Below are positions 11,206-23,092 of a stretch of DNA of 64,000 bases, in pieces. The position numbers were made by a program, and so were the translations under genes. The stretch comes from Cheiracanthium punctorium. Taxonomy: Eukaryota; Arthropoda; Arachnida; Araneae; Cheiracanthiidae. The notes under the pieces are model-generated. The model saw only the letters and a list, made by a program, of their open reading frames with translations, was not told where the DNA came from and ran no database searches. The stretch is from assembly GCA_038373885.1 (NCBI GenBank), contig JAWZYV010013142.1:209972-273971 (forward strand), read 5' to 3'. Position 1 is the first letter of the stretch. Each line of letters opens with the position of its first letter.

Positions 11206-11561
11206 TATGTAGGCGTCGATGTTTTCTGAAATTTTCAGAATTTGTGACAATTTATCCAAAATATAAATATTTTTTCTCACATCACGTAATAACGATTAAA
11301 ATAAACAAAATGAAATTCAGTAATATGGTAGGTGATCACTGAACTTCAACTATAAACTTATTTTTTCAAAATTTTGTGTAGGTTTTGAAATTTTTGAAAA
11401 TTGTTTGCGTATCACTTGAAAACGGTTCGAACAATTGGTAGAAACTACATAATAGTTGTCGCTTTATTATCGTCTTTATACTCCTACGATGCATACGTAA
11501 GTTCAAACTTTTCAAAGGTCTGCAGGATATATAAAACCCGTCAACGACGGGTACTTCAGCT

Positions 11562-11991
11562 CAGTGGCATAACCAGAATTTTTTCAAGAGGGAGGTTCGT
11601 TTTTCCGATTACTTATATACAAACATGCGCACACACATATTATACAGTAAACTCCGGATATAGTGAACTTTCGGCTATATTGAACGCTAACCATTAGGAA
11701 AAAGTACTTCCCAATAAATTGCATTATTAATCCTACAAATTTATATGAATAAACATATATAGGAATTGAAATGATATATGTATTCGACTTTTCGTTGTCA
11801 CTGCGTCAGCACTCTAGTACTGCTCAGTAGTTGGCTGACAGAAGTGGGGGTGGGGGGGCTCGGTGTGTTCAGATCGACTTTGGAGCACCAAAAAACCACC
11901 ATATTGTGCTTATTTATGGTAATTTTCTCCCTTCCTCCTAGGGTATGGGGTGCTTGACCTCCCCTAAGAGCCCCCTTTCCTGCGCCACTGG
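11562..11991. mobile_element. Possible hAT-like short element
   Basis: The left end CAGTGGCATAACCAG and the right end, whose complement reads CAGTGGCGCAGGAAAG, agree over about 8-10 bases. The C/G-run-rich subterminal style resembles the elements at 6431 and 19159. No target-site duplication is visible, so the boundaries are uncertain. Confidence 0.35.
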
Positions 11992-13720
11992 AAAGTTTCG
12001 AGGTATCAGCAAGGCGCCCTTGCTTCATGCTTGTTGTTGTTGTTGCACTGTAATTGCTTTCTTATTTAATGCTTACGTAAGAATAGTCGTCACCCTTGTC
12101 CCCCTTGTCAGAAAAAATAAGCTGACCCGGGAACCACCCCACCTCCCCCTTATTGATTACGTAAAACTTGATAACCAACGATAAATAACTTCCGGTAAGG
12201 AAACCTGCTTTCAACCCCCACCCCACCCCCACCCGCAGTGAGAAATACCATCATCTCAATAAATCACGCTTCCCCTCTTTTCTTACTAGACCCGCAAGAA
12301 TCCTTAGGGAATTTATAAATTTTCTACCTCTCCTCTGAGATTTAAATTATTCAAAACTATTTTTAATTAAAACTGGAAGTAAGTTTAAACGTTCCTCTAT
12401 TAATGAATTATTTTGTTTTTTTAAACATATTGAATTTCAAAAGTACTTTTGACTATTTATATCTATAATTTACTGTATTTTCAAAAATTTAACTGAAATT
12501 GAACTATATTCTTATAAGATTTTGTAAAAAATAAAAAGCAGAATTTATAGAGAATTATCTGCTGTATAACCTGCAGTAATTTTTTATTAAAATACCTAAA
12601 AATATCCTGCGGGGGAGGTAGAAAAATTTACCCGTAGGTTAACATAGGACTAGTAAATCCAAGATGGAGGCCGTCCGACCGCCATAAGACATTTCATAGA
12701 GACCACACCTTTTGGGGCAAACTCATAGCTACCAGTCTTTACGGAATATAATTAATCACTTTTTGCAAACAGTGTATGGTTTTCTAATACATTTCTTTTT
12801 AAGTAAACAGCTTGCATGTTGAGAGATTTTACGATATTCTAAACAATGTTTACAAGAAGGCGGTTAGTTAAATTTCATACGGGGTGACAGCTATGCAAAC
12901 TGCACATTACTGATATCATCATAACTACAGATCATCATGCACTTTAGGCAAGGCCGTAAGCAAGGGGGGGGAGTCATGGAGGTTATATCCCCTCCTGAAA
13001 TTTTAGTCAATGCAATAATTGTTATTTTAAAATCTGCGGTGACTCTGGAGATCAATTACAAGAAAAAAAAATTAGCGCTACATTTCGTCCCTCCCTCAAA
13101 TTTTTTTTTAAGGCTACAGCCTTATTTTATGTGTTGTTTATCAATATTTATAACATTTGAATTCACAAAAACAAACTATTACACTATTAAATAATTAATT
13201 CAGGGCTTCCATTACTGGGGAAAAGTGGGTGAGAATTTCACACCTTTTTCAAAAAACTGAATGGGATTTTAAAAAAAAAATTGGTGGGAATTTCTTTTTA
13301 TAGATATGGGTTGGGTAAATACCCAGTGAGTACGATATTTATAAATGGATATTTACCCTCGCCTCGGGTAAACACCCAAAATCAGGGTATTTATGATTTT
13401 TAGTTATTTTTATTACATGTCATTGGCCTCCAAATCTGTAAGTTAGGCCCATTTACATGCAATATCAGTTGAGAAACAACCGTGTGCCCAGGAACAACCC
13501 CCCCCCCCATCCGAATCTTCCAAAATGCGAATATTTTGTGCAAAATGAAAACGTTTTTTGGATGCGAGAATTTCTCACAGTAGTAATTTATTTAATGCAA
13601 GAGAAAAAAAAAATGCGAGATTCTCGCGCTCTAGTGAAAACACTGTAATTAAAGAATTCAGACGACTAATTAAACAATTAAGGTTCCTACGGAAAAAACA
13701 CTCAAAATACTGGTGTTAAA
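11992..13720. other. No gene seen; one possible MITE
   Basis: A possible short element lies at about 12950-13125: 'aaggccgtaagc' at its left and the inverse of 'aaggctgtagcc' at its right, with a G-run and 'cctcctgaaatttt' inside. No duplication supports it. The rest is AT-rich, with a weak inverted motif around 'gggtaaatacccagtga' (13313) and nothing exon-like. Confidence 0.35.
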
Positions 13721-13998
13721 CGATAAAATAAATGAAAACTTTGTATAAAAAACACACATAAAATGATGCTTGTAGAAAGATACGATCGTTTCGACTGAAA
13801 ATTCATTCAGACTTCCACCGTCAAAGCCCTTCGTCTCACAAAACAGTGGGAACTCCACTGTTCCCCACACAGAGTTTCCACTTTTTGTGAGACGAAGGGC
13901 ATTGACTGAGGAAGACTGAACGAATTTTTAGTCGAAACGATCGTATATTTCTATAAGTATCATTTTATGTGTATTTTTTAAACAAAGTTTTTATTTTA
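13721..13998. mobile_element. Foldback element, arms of about 130-140 bp
   Basis: The left arm (about 13721-13855) and the right arm (about 13865-13998) are imperfect reverse complements. Both carry 'aaaatgat', 'tacgatcgtttcgact' and 'gcccttcgtctcacaaaa' in mirrored order around a short centre near 13860. Transcribed, it would form a long hairpin. Terminal boundaries and duplication are not clear. Confidence 0.75.
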
Positions 13999-16900
13999 AT
14001 TAAGGTCCCTACTGCTTTTTTAACGTATTGACAGTGCTGAATGTGCACTTGAAGTAGTACATTTATAATTAAATTATTCATTGAGGAATGAAGCCGGGTT
14101 CAAAATTAGCAGTCATTAGTTGTATTTTGCAACAGTAAATTGCGTTTTAAAGACCAAGATTTCGTCCCCAGTCGTCCCCTGTTATTATGATAGAATTGCC
14201 ATGGATCCTTGCTATTCTTCTGACAACACAAACCCACTTGTCTATCAATGCTGCGAGAAGAATATTGTTCTTGCGAATTGCCTCTATAGCTAAATGCACT
14301 CTTCTCGCATAAAATAAAAAATTCCCCCATTTCTTTCTTGTATATACAGTGAAACATGCATATAACGATATTGTCAATAATCATGCTTATAACAATATTT
14401 TCTTCTGTCCCGACGAAATTTCTATTTACTTAATGCATTTAAAACCTATCTATAGCGATATTCACTTTTTAAACGCACCTGTCTATAATGATCATTTTAA
14501 CGCCTACAAAACATTTTGTAATACATATAACTCAATGCATTTATTTTGGAGAGTATTTCCTACGGTCCAGAATACACACTAATAAAAGATTGCAGCACGG
14601 ATGTGACAACAAGAAATTTTTTTCTAGCATTGCCTTGTTTCTTGAAATTTGTTTTTTTATGGGCTAAAGCTTTTTATCCATGATGATGTGGCATAAAACA
14701 TTTGCATTTAAAGAAAAGTATCTCTTGTTTTTTTTTTTTTTTTTTCTTGGTAATGCTATACCCGATAAAATTTGTACAGCTACCTTTTATGCAAACTTTT
14801 ATGTCTATTATTAGTAAAAATTTTAAATAAACCACACAAGGTTTACAATACAGCAAAATCCCAAGAAAAAAGGATGTAATTTATGCATCGAAAATATGCA
14901 TTATCCTCCACCTCCATAAAGTAAATCTATCATCCGACTTCAATATACATTGATGATTTGAAACACTCAACAGAACAAACAGAATCTGTAATTGCAAGAA
15001 CATTTTTTATTTGTTAGATGAACAATGCCAATTCAATTATTGTAAATCCGCTCTTATATTAAACGAGGAATGTTTGTGTGTGTGTGTGTGTGTGTGGGTG
15101 TGTATGTCCGAGCGATCTCGAAAACTGCTCTAAGGATTCTTTTTAAATTTCGTACCTGGGGATTTTTTAGGCCCCTGAAACGATTGAGCTAGGTCACGTG
15201 ATTGAAAAACTCTAAAACGTTTAAAATTTAAAATTTTTGGACGGTAACGCCATCTATTGAGCGTTTGAAAAACACACTTCATGCAATCTTCCTAAAAGGG
15301 AAGCTCAAATAAGTTTGGGGCGGATTAAAAAATACACGCCATCGATATATAATAGTAAAAATTAATTTCGCAAAGAAACAAAATAAATGGAACTTGATAT
15401 CCAGTACACAGACAAATAAATATTTTAGTAACTAGATATATTACACCATTCAGCTACATAAATTTGTTTAGAATTAAAAAGTTATTTTTATTTCAAAATA
15501 TCGTCCTGGCAACCAGCGAAAGAAAAAGAGAAAAGAATCTTCGTTGCCATCCCCGCAAGCACCTTGATGGAATATACGTAAATAATTTAATTATTTTTAA
15601 TTCGTAGTTATTAATACAAAACTATTCGTAAATCTTATGTGAAAACTGCCTGAATTTATTACAATTATTCTTTTGTAACAAACGTAAAGCTAAATGTATT
15701 TTCGCGTATATACTAAAACAATAAAGATTTTTCATGTATTTTATTGATCCATATGATGCGAATTTCGAAAGTGCATAAAAGTTTCAGCTTGGCCAAATAA
15801 TTTAAATGAAAATGACACCCTTTTCAGTCATTCACAGTAAGAAAAAAAATCCTGTGACGTAACATGAAAATTCCATTTTTTTTTTTTAAATAACGGCACT
15901 AGGTTGAATTCTACTTTAACTGCCTTATTCCGCCAAGTTTACGATAAATATTTAAATGTAGTTACCCTGACGATTATTTTTTTTTAAAGGGACAACCGTT
16001 TATAATGAAACGATCTTTGAAACTCCGATGAAAAAATTTATAATGATACAATCAATTCCTAAATTGGGCTCGCAGCCGATATTCAAATTAATTTTGCAGG
16101 TGATCGGCCATCAGTTTAGTTTTCATTCACTGCAGTTGATGATTTCAACTCATTTATTTTGTCATCGTATGGACAACCTTTGAAAAGTTGCGGGCAGAAC
16201 TTCACGATGGTAGCGAACTCCTGGGCCTGACTTCAGGATGTTAGCGAAATCGCGGGCCGTATAATTCGGATTTATGTGAAGTTTGAATGTTTTATATAGG
16301 TTTTATACAGGGTTTTGACTTGTTCTGCGGGCTGGTCCAAAAGCCATGGCGGGCCCCATCCGGCCGCAGGCTGGGAGTTGCCCATATGTGGAAGCAGTAA
16401 ATTGGGAGGCGGAAATCTGGTTATTAAGATTTTTTCTAATAAATTTTCAATATTTAGACGTGGATTAGACTGTGTTGTTTTGTGTTGTGTACTATCATTA
16501 AACTAAAGGATAAAGGCCTTTGTGGAGACAATTACAGCGGGCGATAGAATGTCTACACTCAGAATATTTAATATTTACCCACTTAAAATCAAATAACTTC
16601 ATATTCAATTTTTATTATACATCGAAATTCGAATTGTATAATCTGCAGAAACATTTCGTATTCGAAACATTTCGTTTGGTATCAACATCCTCTCCTATAT
16701 CCATGCTTAATGCATAGAAAACCGTTTTATTTTTGAAAAAAAGTTAAACTGAGTAGTAATTTAGAAAAGCTATCTTAAGGGAATTGGAATCGTAATTTTT
16801 CCTCCAAAGCCTGATAACCGTGACTTCAATGTAACGCCAATGTCACTTGCAATAGATAATTCTGATACTCAAATGATTAGCTTTTTTATTCTCTTAAATG

Positions 16901-17639
16901 AAATAGAGCTAAAAATACAAAAAAAAACGCTTAAAAATCAGGGAACGGGTGGATTATCAGATTTTTTTCTTTTTTTCTTTTTTTTTCTTTTTTTTTTCTT
17001 CTTTTTCTTTCTTTCTTTTTTTTTTTCATTATTATGATAATTTTCAGGCTGATCGCACCAACGAACCGTGTAAATTTTAAGTTATTAGACAATACATTTT
17101 TAATCTGTTTGGATTAATGATGGTAAAAGTTTTATTTTCAGTGGTTGAACTGGAATTGTGACAGAGTCAGGGATCAGCGTAACTATATAGGAGCGATGTA
17201 TTTTTGATTTATTCGAGGTTAGAAGTCCATTTTCTTCAGTCCATCCGTTTGTTCTATTATTGTAAACGTTTAAGTAGTTGTTAGGGTTATTATAAAAGAA
17301 TATTTTTGATCTATTCTGTTTTTGATTTCATGATTTCGAAGTGTCCTTTTGTACTAATAATTTAAATTGCGTTACACTTTTTATTTTCTTAAGCGTGAGT
17401 TTATAAAATAAAATTATGTTTCAAGCATATTTATGTAAGATTATACTTTTATGGCATCTATATTTATGTATCTATAAGATTGAATTTACGTTTGTAGAAT
17501 TTGTTTATGCAAGATGTATTTTCTTTGAATTAGAAAAAAATAAGTATTTTATGTTTGAATTGAAGCACTATAGAGAAATTTACAATTTCAATCGTAAAGA
17601 ATTATCATCATAGATGTATTATAAAGACGTAAATGCATG
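13999..17639. other. Repeat remnants without recognised gene
   Basis: At 14347 'acagtgaaacatgcatataa' resembles a pogo/Tigger-type terminus, but no partner end was located. A (GT)n run sits at about 15073-15096, followed by a dispersed-repeat-like stretch ('gtccgagcgatctcgaaaac'). A pyrimidine-only tract covers roughly 16960-17027. Frames across these tracts are low-complexity artefacts. Confidence 0.4.
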
Positions 17640-18515
17640 AAAGTGTAGCTCAAAAACGAGCTGTGGAAACATATGATCACCGGCAGCAACACTTGGCCCA
17701 AATGTGTGAACGTGCAGTTCAAACACAAGCAGATGAAACAGATGATTAGTATTTGGAAGGAGAACGACATAGAACAGCTAGACGTCGACAAATATATACT
17801 TCGGGTAAACAGTCTAAGTATCTACAAAGGTGCCACAAATGTGGGTACTTATTATCATAGTTTAAAACTTTTTAACATGGATTGCATTCACCCTGGAGCT
17901 TTGCATTTTTCTGAAGAGTAAAAACAAAAATTAACCGAAACCATTTTGGGGACTGTAAGATTGATGTAGGGTATTCTGATTTTCCTAATGAATTGGTGTG
18001 GTTGTTTCTTCGATGTCACCACATTTCAAAGAATTCGAAATTTGAAAGCATACTTTACAATGGCTTTGTTCACAGTATATGACGAGTGAAACTATTAACG
18101 ATTTTGGTGTGTACTGCTACGTTGCGAACAGTGTATAACAGACTTTATGAATTTTTTTTTTATAAACTCATTCATCTGACAGTTCAACCCACTCAAATTC
18201 TTGATGCTGAATTTGAACGTCCTCAATATGGACAGATATATTTCTGAAGTAATGAAGACGCTATTAGTGAATGCATCGCCCAAAATCTTCGCTGATACCC
18301 TCGCTGATCTGCTACAGAAGGAAAGGAGGCACATTACGTTAAATTACTTTTTGCTCAACTCTGATGGCACCGACCGTCGAATATTTAGCATCCCTCTTCA
18401 AAACAAAGTATATGCCATTGTAACATTGAATGCCGACCAAAGTTTACCTGTTAATGTATGGGTGATCCGACAGCGAGGAAAATCTTTGGCAACCATGAAG
18501 ATTATTGATACGTGC
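17640..18515 (+). pseudogene. Degenerate Helitron-like N-terminal fragment
   Basis: Translated pieces fit the region upstream of and into the Helitron-like N domain of Helitron Rep/helicase proteins. A charged repeat-like segment (HRQQHLAQMCERAVQTQADE, 17675-17734) is followed by CIHPGALHFSEE near 17883-17919, resembling the family's C-x-H-C-G-A-L-H-F motif. A further segment (18264-18510) contains VTLNADQSLP and a GKSLATMKIID ending. Several stops and frame changes break it, and the Rep and helicase domains are absent. The family call rests on remembered motif style. Confidence 0.45.
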
Positions 18516-19150
18516 CAAGGCATTTACTTATTCATTATTTTACACTTAAGAAGCCTTTAGATTCTGAGCATGGCTCGGTAACCTGGTACTAATAATTATA
18601 TATTATTAATTCATTTTGTGTGAGATTAAAATATCAAAGGCATAAAGCACAAGATTTAATGCAGTAAAGGAATCAATTATGTTTGTGCTGGTGATTTTGT
18701 ACAGGTGCAATTTTATTAAAAATGATAAGTTATTAAATTATAATGCAACTTACAATGCACCTAATTGAAATTGGACCTTCACAGTGAGCTTGTTTAAGAT
18801 TATTTTACATATTTATCATAGTGCTTATTAAGACTTCTTGCATTTAATTAAAACAATTTTAAAGAAACTACAAATTATCTTAAACTTTCGAAATGATAGT
18901 ATTGAAAATTTTAATTTAAAAAGAATTAATTAAAGTTTTCATCTATGAGTTAATTTTAGGGAAAATTACAAATGTCCCATATGAATTTTGTTTTGATTGC
19001 AAGATCATATGCCGCCAACAGTTTGGCGTGATAAGGATTAATCTATTTATACCTTAGCAATAAAAAAAAATAGAAACAAATGTTGATGAGTTTAGTAAAA
19101 ACAGGTAAATACACCAACGACACGGTCACATTTTCGTACAATAACGGAAA
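18516..19150. other. AT-rich sequence, nothing recognised
   Basis: There is no exon, RNA gene or bounded repeat between the Helitron-like remnant and the hAT MITE. The sequence is strongly A+T with short homopolymer runs. Confidence 0.4.
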
Positions 19151-19158
19151 AATACTTA

Positions 19159-19316
19159 CATGGGCGCCGGCAGCATGGGGCAAGGGGGGGCAATGCCCCC
19201 TGGATTTTTGTATGCAGTGTTTTCCCTTGCTTTTTTGCTCTTTACAACATATAGTAACCATACGTTAAAGTAGTCTTTGCCCCCCCCTCCTGGGAAATAT
19301 TCTGCCGGCGCCCATG
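19159..19316. mobile_element. hAT MITE, 158 bp, perfect 8-bp duplication
   Basis: AATACTTA occurs at 19151-19158 and again at 19317-19324. The termini CATGGGCGCCGGCAG and CTGCCGGCGCCCATG are exact 15-bp inverted repeats. Subterminal G and C runs ('gggggg'/'ccccccc') mirror each other. The interior is only about 100 bp and noncoding. Exact duplication and termini imply a fairly recent insertion. Confidence 0.9.
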
Positions 19317-19437
19317 AATACTTATGAATACAGAAAAAACAAATATTCGAAATCAAAACAAACGCCGCTTGGCGAGAGTTGTCGGTCATGAATGTTTGTG
19401 TTCTGTTAGAAGACAAAATCTATATTCCATTTATTAA

Positions 19438-20382
19438 CCCAGACAGCACAGCAAACTTGCAACAAGCTTGATTTATCAAGTCAATAAACTTAAATTAAGC
19501 TTGAAAATTTCAAGCGTGTAAGCTTAATGCAAGCTTGAATCAAGTGTTCTTGTTTACACTTGCCCAGCTTGCATTAAGCTTGACATAGCAAGCTTAATTT
19601 CAAGATTAAAAAATTTTCCTAAAAAAAATTTCCCCCTAAATACACGGGGCGCCCGTCGGCGAATTCGCCCCACATATTTTATTTTTCCACGCATTTTCCC
19701 CTCTACGCTGAAATTTCAAGTTATTTTAATCTGTTATCATCAAGCGTCCGCGGCTGGGATCGAACTCGCTACCTAGAGGTTGGGAAGCCAGCGTCCTAAC
19801 CACTCGGCCAACCTGAGTTTCGCTGATATGACCAAAGTTTGAAGTGACTGTTACGGTTATCACGCCGTTTTCCGGCGATATCGATCAGTGGCTGATGTGT
19901 TGATATGTTTCTTTTATTTTTACATAGGATGAATCAAAATTAAAATAATGTTATGTGTGATTTAGAGACTCTACTAATAGGGAAATAAGCATAATATAAA
20001 CTTAAAAGCAGCACACGTTTTAAAACTTTCACTATCGCGACACTCATGTTGGGCAATACTGGCCAAAATCGAGACAAACGACTGATTTTGAAATCAATTT
20101 GGTAGTATAATTGTATTTTATTTTGAAGAATTTCAATATTTGGAAATATAGATTTTTTTTTTAATTCTATGCTGAAGTACATTTATGACTGATGATAAAT
20201 TATTTGTTATGTTGATGTGGCTTTCCAAATCAAGCAGTAATCAAGTTGTATTCAAGCTTGACTGTTCAAATGACTTCTCTAAGCTTGCTGCAAGCTTAAA
20301 ATGAATTGAACTGTCAAGCTTGTATTAATACGTCAAAATCAAAGAAATGTCAAGCTTGATTTAAGCTTATGTGCTGTCTGGG
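19438..20382. mobile_element. AAGCTT-rich TIR element, about 945 bp
   Basis: It begins CCCAGACAGCACAG and ends with the inverse, GTGCTGTCTGGG. Both subterminal regions (19450-19610 and 20230-20370) are crowded with the palindrome AAGCTT and its extension CAAGCTTG, in clusters on each side. The interior contains a tRNA-like segment on the minus strand and no transposase. The direct flanks 'ttaa' and 'aatt' give no certain duplication. Confidence 0.7.
19742..19812 (-). repeat. tRNA-like segment (SINE head or tRNA pseudogene)
   Basis: On the minus strand it reads an A box TGGCCGAGTGG followed at tRNA-like spacing by a B box GAGTTCGATCCC. The anticodon region would be near TCC. Acceptor-stem and T-stem pairings fail at several positions, and no CCA-adjacent discriminator structure is convincing, so I do not call a functional tRNA. 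It is most likely a SINE head inside the surrounding TIR element. Confidence 0.5.
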
Positions 20383-20938
20383 AATTTACTATGAATATTG
20401 TTATTTTATTATTTTTATACAAGTTATGTGTATGATGATAGCAATCATATTTATGTAAGAATTATATGCTTCCGAAAAGCAATCATTGTGGCACCCTATT
20501 AACAATAACACGTAGAAAATAGCATATGAAATATATTAATATCATAATGTAAATGAAAATAAATACTTTGGTTACCAATTTATACACACAAATGCAAAAA
20601 TAAAACTATATTTCAAACGCTTTTACAATTTTTTCACATAATCTTGAACTGGCAGACGAATTCCAACAGATTGCGTATAAAAATAACACTCCATTTTTTT
20701 CTTCTTTCTTGATCTGCTGGCAATCTAAATAAGTGGTATCCTTTTTCGCTATTGTCAGTACAATTTATAGCAGAGCATCCAACCATTTTGATTGCCCTTA
20801 AACAATCAAAATATAAGCTTTATTACAAGCGTCTGTGCTACAAAATAGCGGCTTACCACAATTTTCGAGCCATAATGTGGGACAGGTAAGTTCCCCCCCC
20901 CCAGAGTAGCCTTAGGTTAAACTGCTTCGTTTGTCTCC
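20383..20938. other. AT-rich sequence, nothing recognised
   Basis: This gap separates the AAGCTT-rich element from the mariner remnant. A C homopolymer lies near 20893-20902. The left TIR of the mariner element should lie here, but I could not identify it with confidence. Confidence 0.35.
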
Positions 20939-21346
20939 ATGTCAATCAGTAATCCCGCCAACTGTGAAGTTCGCTCAGCTATTCGGTTTTTAAATGCAAA
21001 AAAAATTCGTCCCGCTGAAATTCATCGGCAGCTTGTTGAAGTTTTTGGCGAAGGTGTAATGCTCGGGCCTCACGTTGCGGCAAAAACAAAGACGCAACTG
21101 GAAAATTTTCATTGGGAAGTACTGGATCATCCAGCATACAGCCCTGACAGCACCATCAGACTTTCATCTGTTTCCAAAACTTAAGGAATTTCTTGGTGGA
21201 AAGCGCTTGGAAAATGATGGCAAGTTGAAAAAAATTGCTAACTGGTTTAACGGTCAGGCGGCAGAGTTTTTTGGTGATGGGATCCAAAAGCTGGTGCCAC
21301 CACTTGACAAATGTTTAAATGCTAATGGTGACTATATTGAAAAGTG
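20939..21346 (+). pseudogene. Internally deleted mariner transposase
   Basis: The first 41 residues (starting MSISNPANCEVR) match the N-terminal helix-turn-helix region of mariner/IS630 transposases (FLNAKKIRPAEIHRQLVEVF). They join directly to the C-terminal part (WEVLDHPAYSPD, then APSDFHLFPKLKEFLGG, then IQKLVPPLDKCLNANGDYIE) ending at a stop at 21345-21347. The middle, with the first catalytic aspartates, is missing, and about 2 bases are lost near 21149, shifting the frame exactly at SPD|APSDF. The family length is about 340 residues, against some 136 here. The element cannot encode an active enzyme. Confidence 0.85.
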
Positions 21347-21347
21347 A

Positions 21348-21969
21348 AAAAAATGTTCATATTTTAGTTTGTAATACAATTTAACGTTCATAAGTAAATT
21401 TTCTCCTACTCCATTACAAAACTTTCTTACTTAAAAAATGACCTACGTAGAACGATACAATTTATCACTGGGAATATTAACCAAAATGAAATGGTACCTT
21501 TCTTTAGTGTGTAAATTAACTAAAAGCAGAGCTATTGCTTGCGTCTTTTTTTTTTTTTTTAATCATACCATATGTATTTTTTTATCGCCTTCATTCTACA
21601 GCGAAAAGTAAATTGTCACTCCGAACGCGTGAAACTGCGCCCAGTGTCCAACCTCTGAAAAAGTAAGTCTCATCGCAAGATGTAAATGCAAGTACTCTTC
21701 AACAGTAAAAAGTTCAGAAGTTCAAAAGTTTTACTCTGATACGAGTATCCATATTTTACTCCTCACAATGAAATTTGGTTAAAAGTAGTAATTTTTCATA
21801 CTCTCAAGGACTGAATGAATCCACACTTCTAAAGATTAAATTCTTCCTCTGCCATTTTATTCCTTAGAAGCGATTATTGATACTTAAGGATGTTAATTTG
21901 AGTTCAAAATTCAAAATGTATTTTTTTAAGTACCTGAGAATCAGACGTAAGGAAATTGTCTCTCCACAG
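21348..21969. other. Intron sequence upstream of the first Nol4 exon in view
   Basis: A T homopolymer lies near 21546-21561. Sequence just before 21970 provides a modest pyrimidine stretch, 'ttgtctctccacag', serving as the 3-prime splice site of the next exon. No other feature was seen. Confidence 0.5.
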
Positions 21970-22063
21970 GATTCAGAGGACGTGGAAAGCGAGGTCAGTG
22001 AAGAAGCAAATACACCTCTCAGTACAACTAATGCTCAGCTGTATGATGCTGCTGTAAAAGAAG
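21970..22063 (+). CDS. Nol4: NOL4-like protein, internal exon A
   Basis: A 94-nt exon lies between the acceptor 'ctccacag' and the donor 'aag|gtacgtt'. Its phase-0 translation starts DSEDVESEVSEEANTPLSTT, an acidic then Ser/Thr-rich linker typical of the disordered middle of NOL4 proteins, and leaves one spare base (G) at the 3-prime end. That G plus AA at the start of the exon at 34823 makes GAA (Glu), so the junction is in frame. The open frame extends upstream into intron, and I prefer the acceptor because conserved-looking residues begin there. NOL4 family proteins are nuclear/nucleolar; their molecular role is poorly defined. Confidence 0.75.
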
Positions 22064-23092
22064 GTACGTTCATTTTTGCATCATACTCTTTTTCCTTGCA
22101 AAGCGGTCATGATTGTAAAACTGAAATTTTATGTGAGATCTTCATTTATATTAAGTACACCCTCAGAAAAAAGTTTTCGAGTTTGAGACAAATTTTAAAA
22201 CCATCAAATAATTTTAGACCATCAAAACTTAGTAATACAGTGAAACCTCTGTAAGTGAGACACCGCGATTCTCTCACGTGTCCATAATTTAACAAGTATG
22301 TATTTTTAGAAGGGGAAAACTGTTTTTAAACTCACAGTTTAAAGTACATTTTGATTTCGAAGGTTCTAAAACTTTTATAGAAACTATTATTGTATCTATG
22401 TAAACTTGTCAAGTTATATGTTTGCATATTTGAAAGGGTAGGGTGTGGGTGTTTGTGTGTGTGGGGGGGGGGTATTAGAAACTCGAAATATGTACCCACG
22501 AACATTAACATTCATTAAAAAAAACTGAGTTGTAGGTACTAATACATTTAAACATCGTTAGTCTCGCTATCTATTTAGCCTCCCGCCTTGAATCCTCTCG
22601 CCCCAAAAAACAGAACTTTATATTTTGCGGGGCATTTTTTCCGCATACCAATTTACTTGGAGAAATTGACTTGTCTAGTGTTAGCTCAAATTTGCTCATA
22701 TTAAATCAAGAAAAGTTCGTAAAAGTTGTGTTTTATTTTATTAGCGCACAAAACATAGACATTTGCACACCCAAGTGGGAGGAAGGGTTTGGGTTAACCC
22801 CTCCCAGATCCAACGCGTGTGAAGTTTTAGTTTTATTTACATCTAATTAGCATTAGCAATCCCATTAACTAATTAATTCACAGTAAAAACAAACTATAAT
22901 ATAATTACCACTATTTATTTTCTCGGTTAATTTATCTATACTACTATAATGTGAGGGTTAAATCCTCCCCTCCAAAAAAAAAAAAAAATCTTTCTGGGTG
23001 CGTTAATGAACATGGGGCCCCTTGATGACATTTGCTACAGGCTCCGCGCTGTCTTAATCCGGCACTGCTTCAATGTAATAATAAATTTAAAA

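Larger units (their letters stand above)
10042..11420. repeat. Tandem satellite-like array, roughly 130-170 bp unit, about six copies
   Basis: The core 'acatcacgtaaaaacgac' or close variants recur near 10074, 10478, 10625, 10783, 11279 and 11407, each followed by 'gataggt...cactcaacttaaa' and then 'ttttgaaattttttgaaaat'-like AT sequence. The spacing is regular only after removing the SINE (10138-10372) and the MITE (10851-11205). A (TTA)n microsatellite at 10044-10069 precedes the array. Confidence 0.7.

Noticed and set aside
11562..11991. Confident hAT element call
   Set aside because: The ends are similar over only about 10 bases and no 8-bp duplication exists, so it is listed only as low confidence.
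16840..17037. 65-codon plus-strand frame
   Set aside because: Its second half is a pyrimidine tract translating to Phe/Leu/Ser only.
19742..19812. Functional tRNA gene on the minus strand
   Set aside because: The A and B boxes are good, but the acceptor, anticodon and T stems have several mismatches, and it is embedded in a transposable element.
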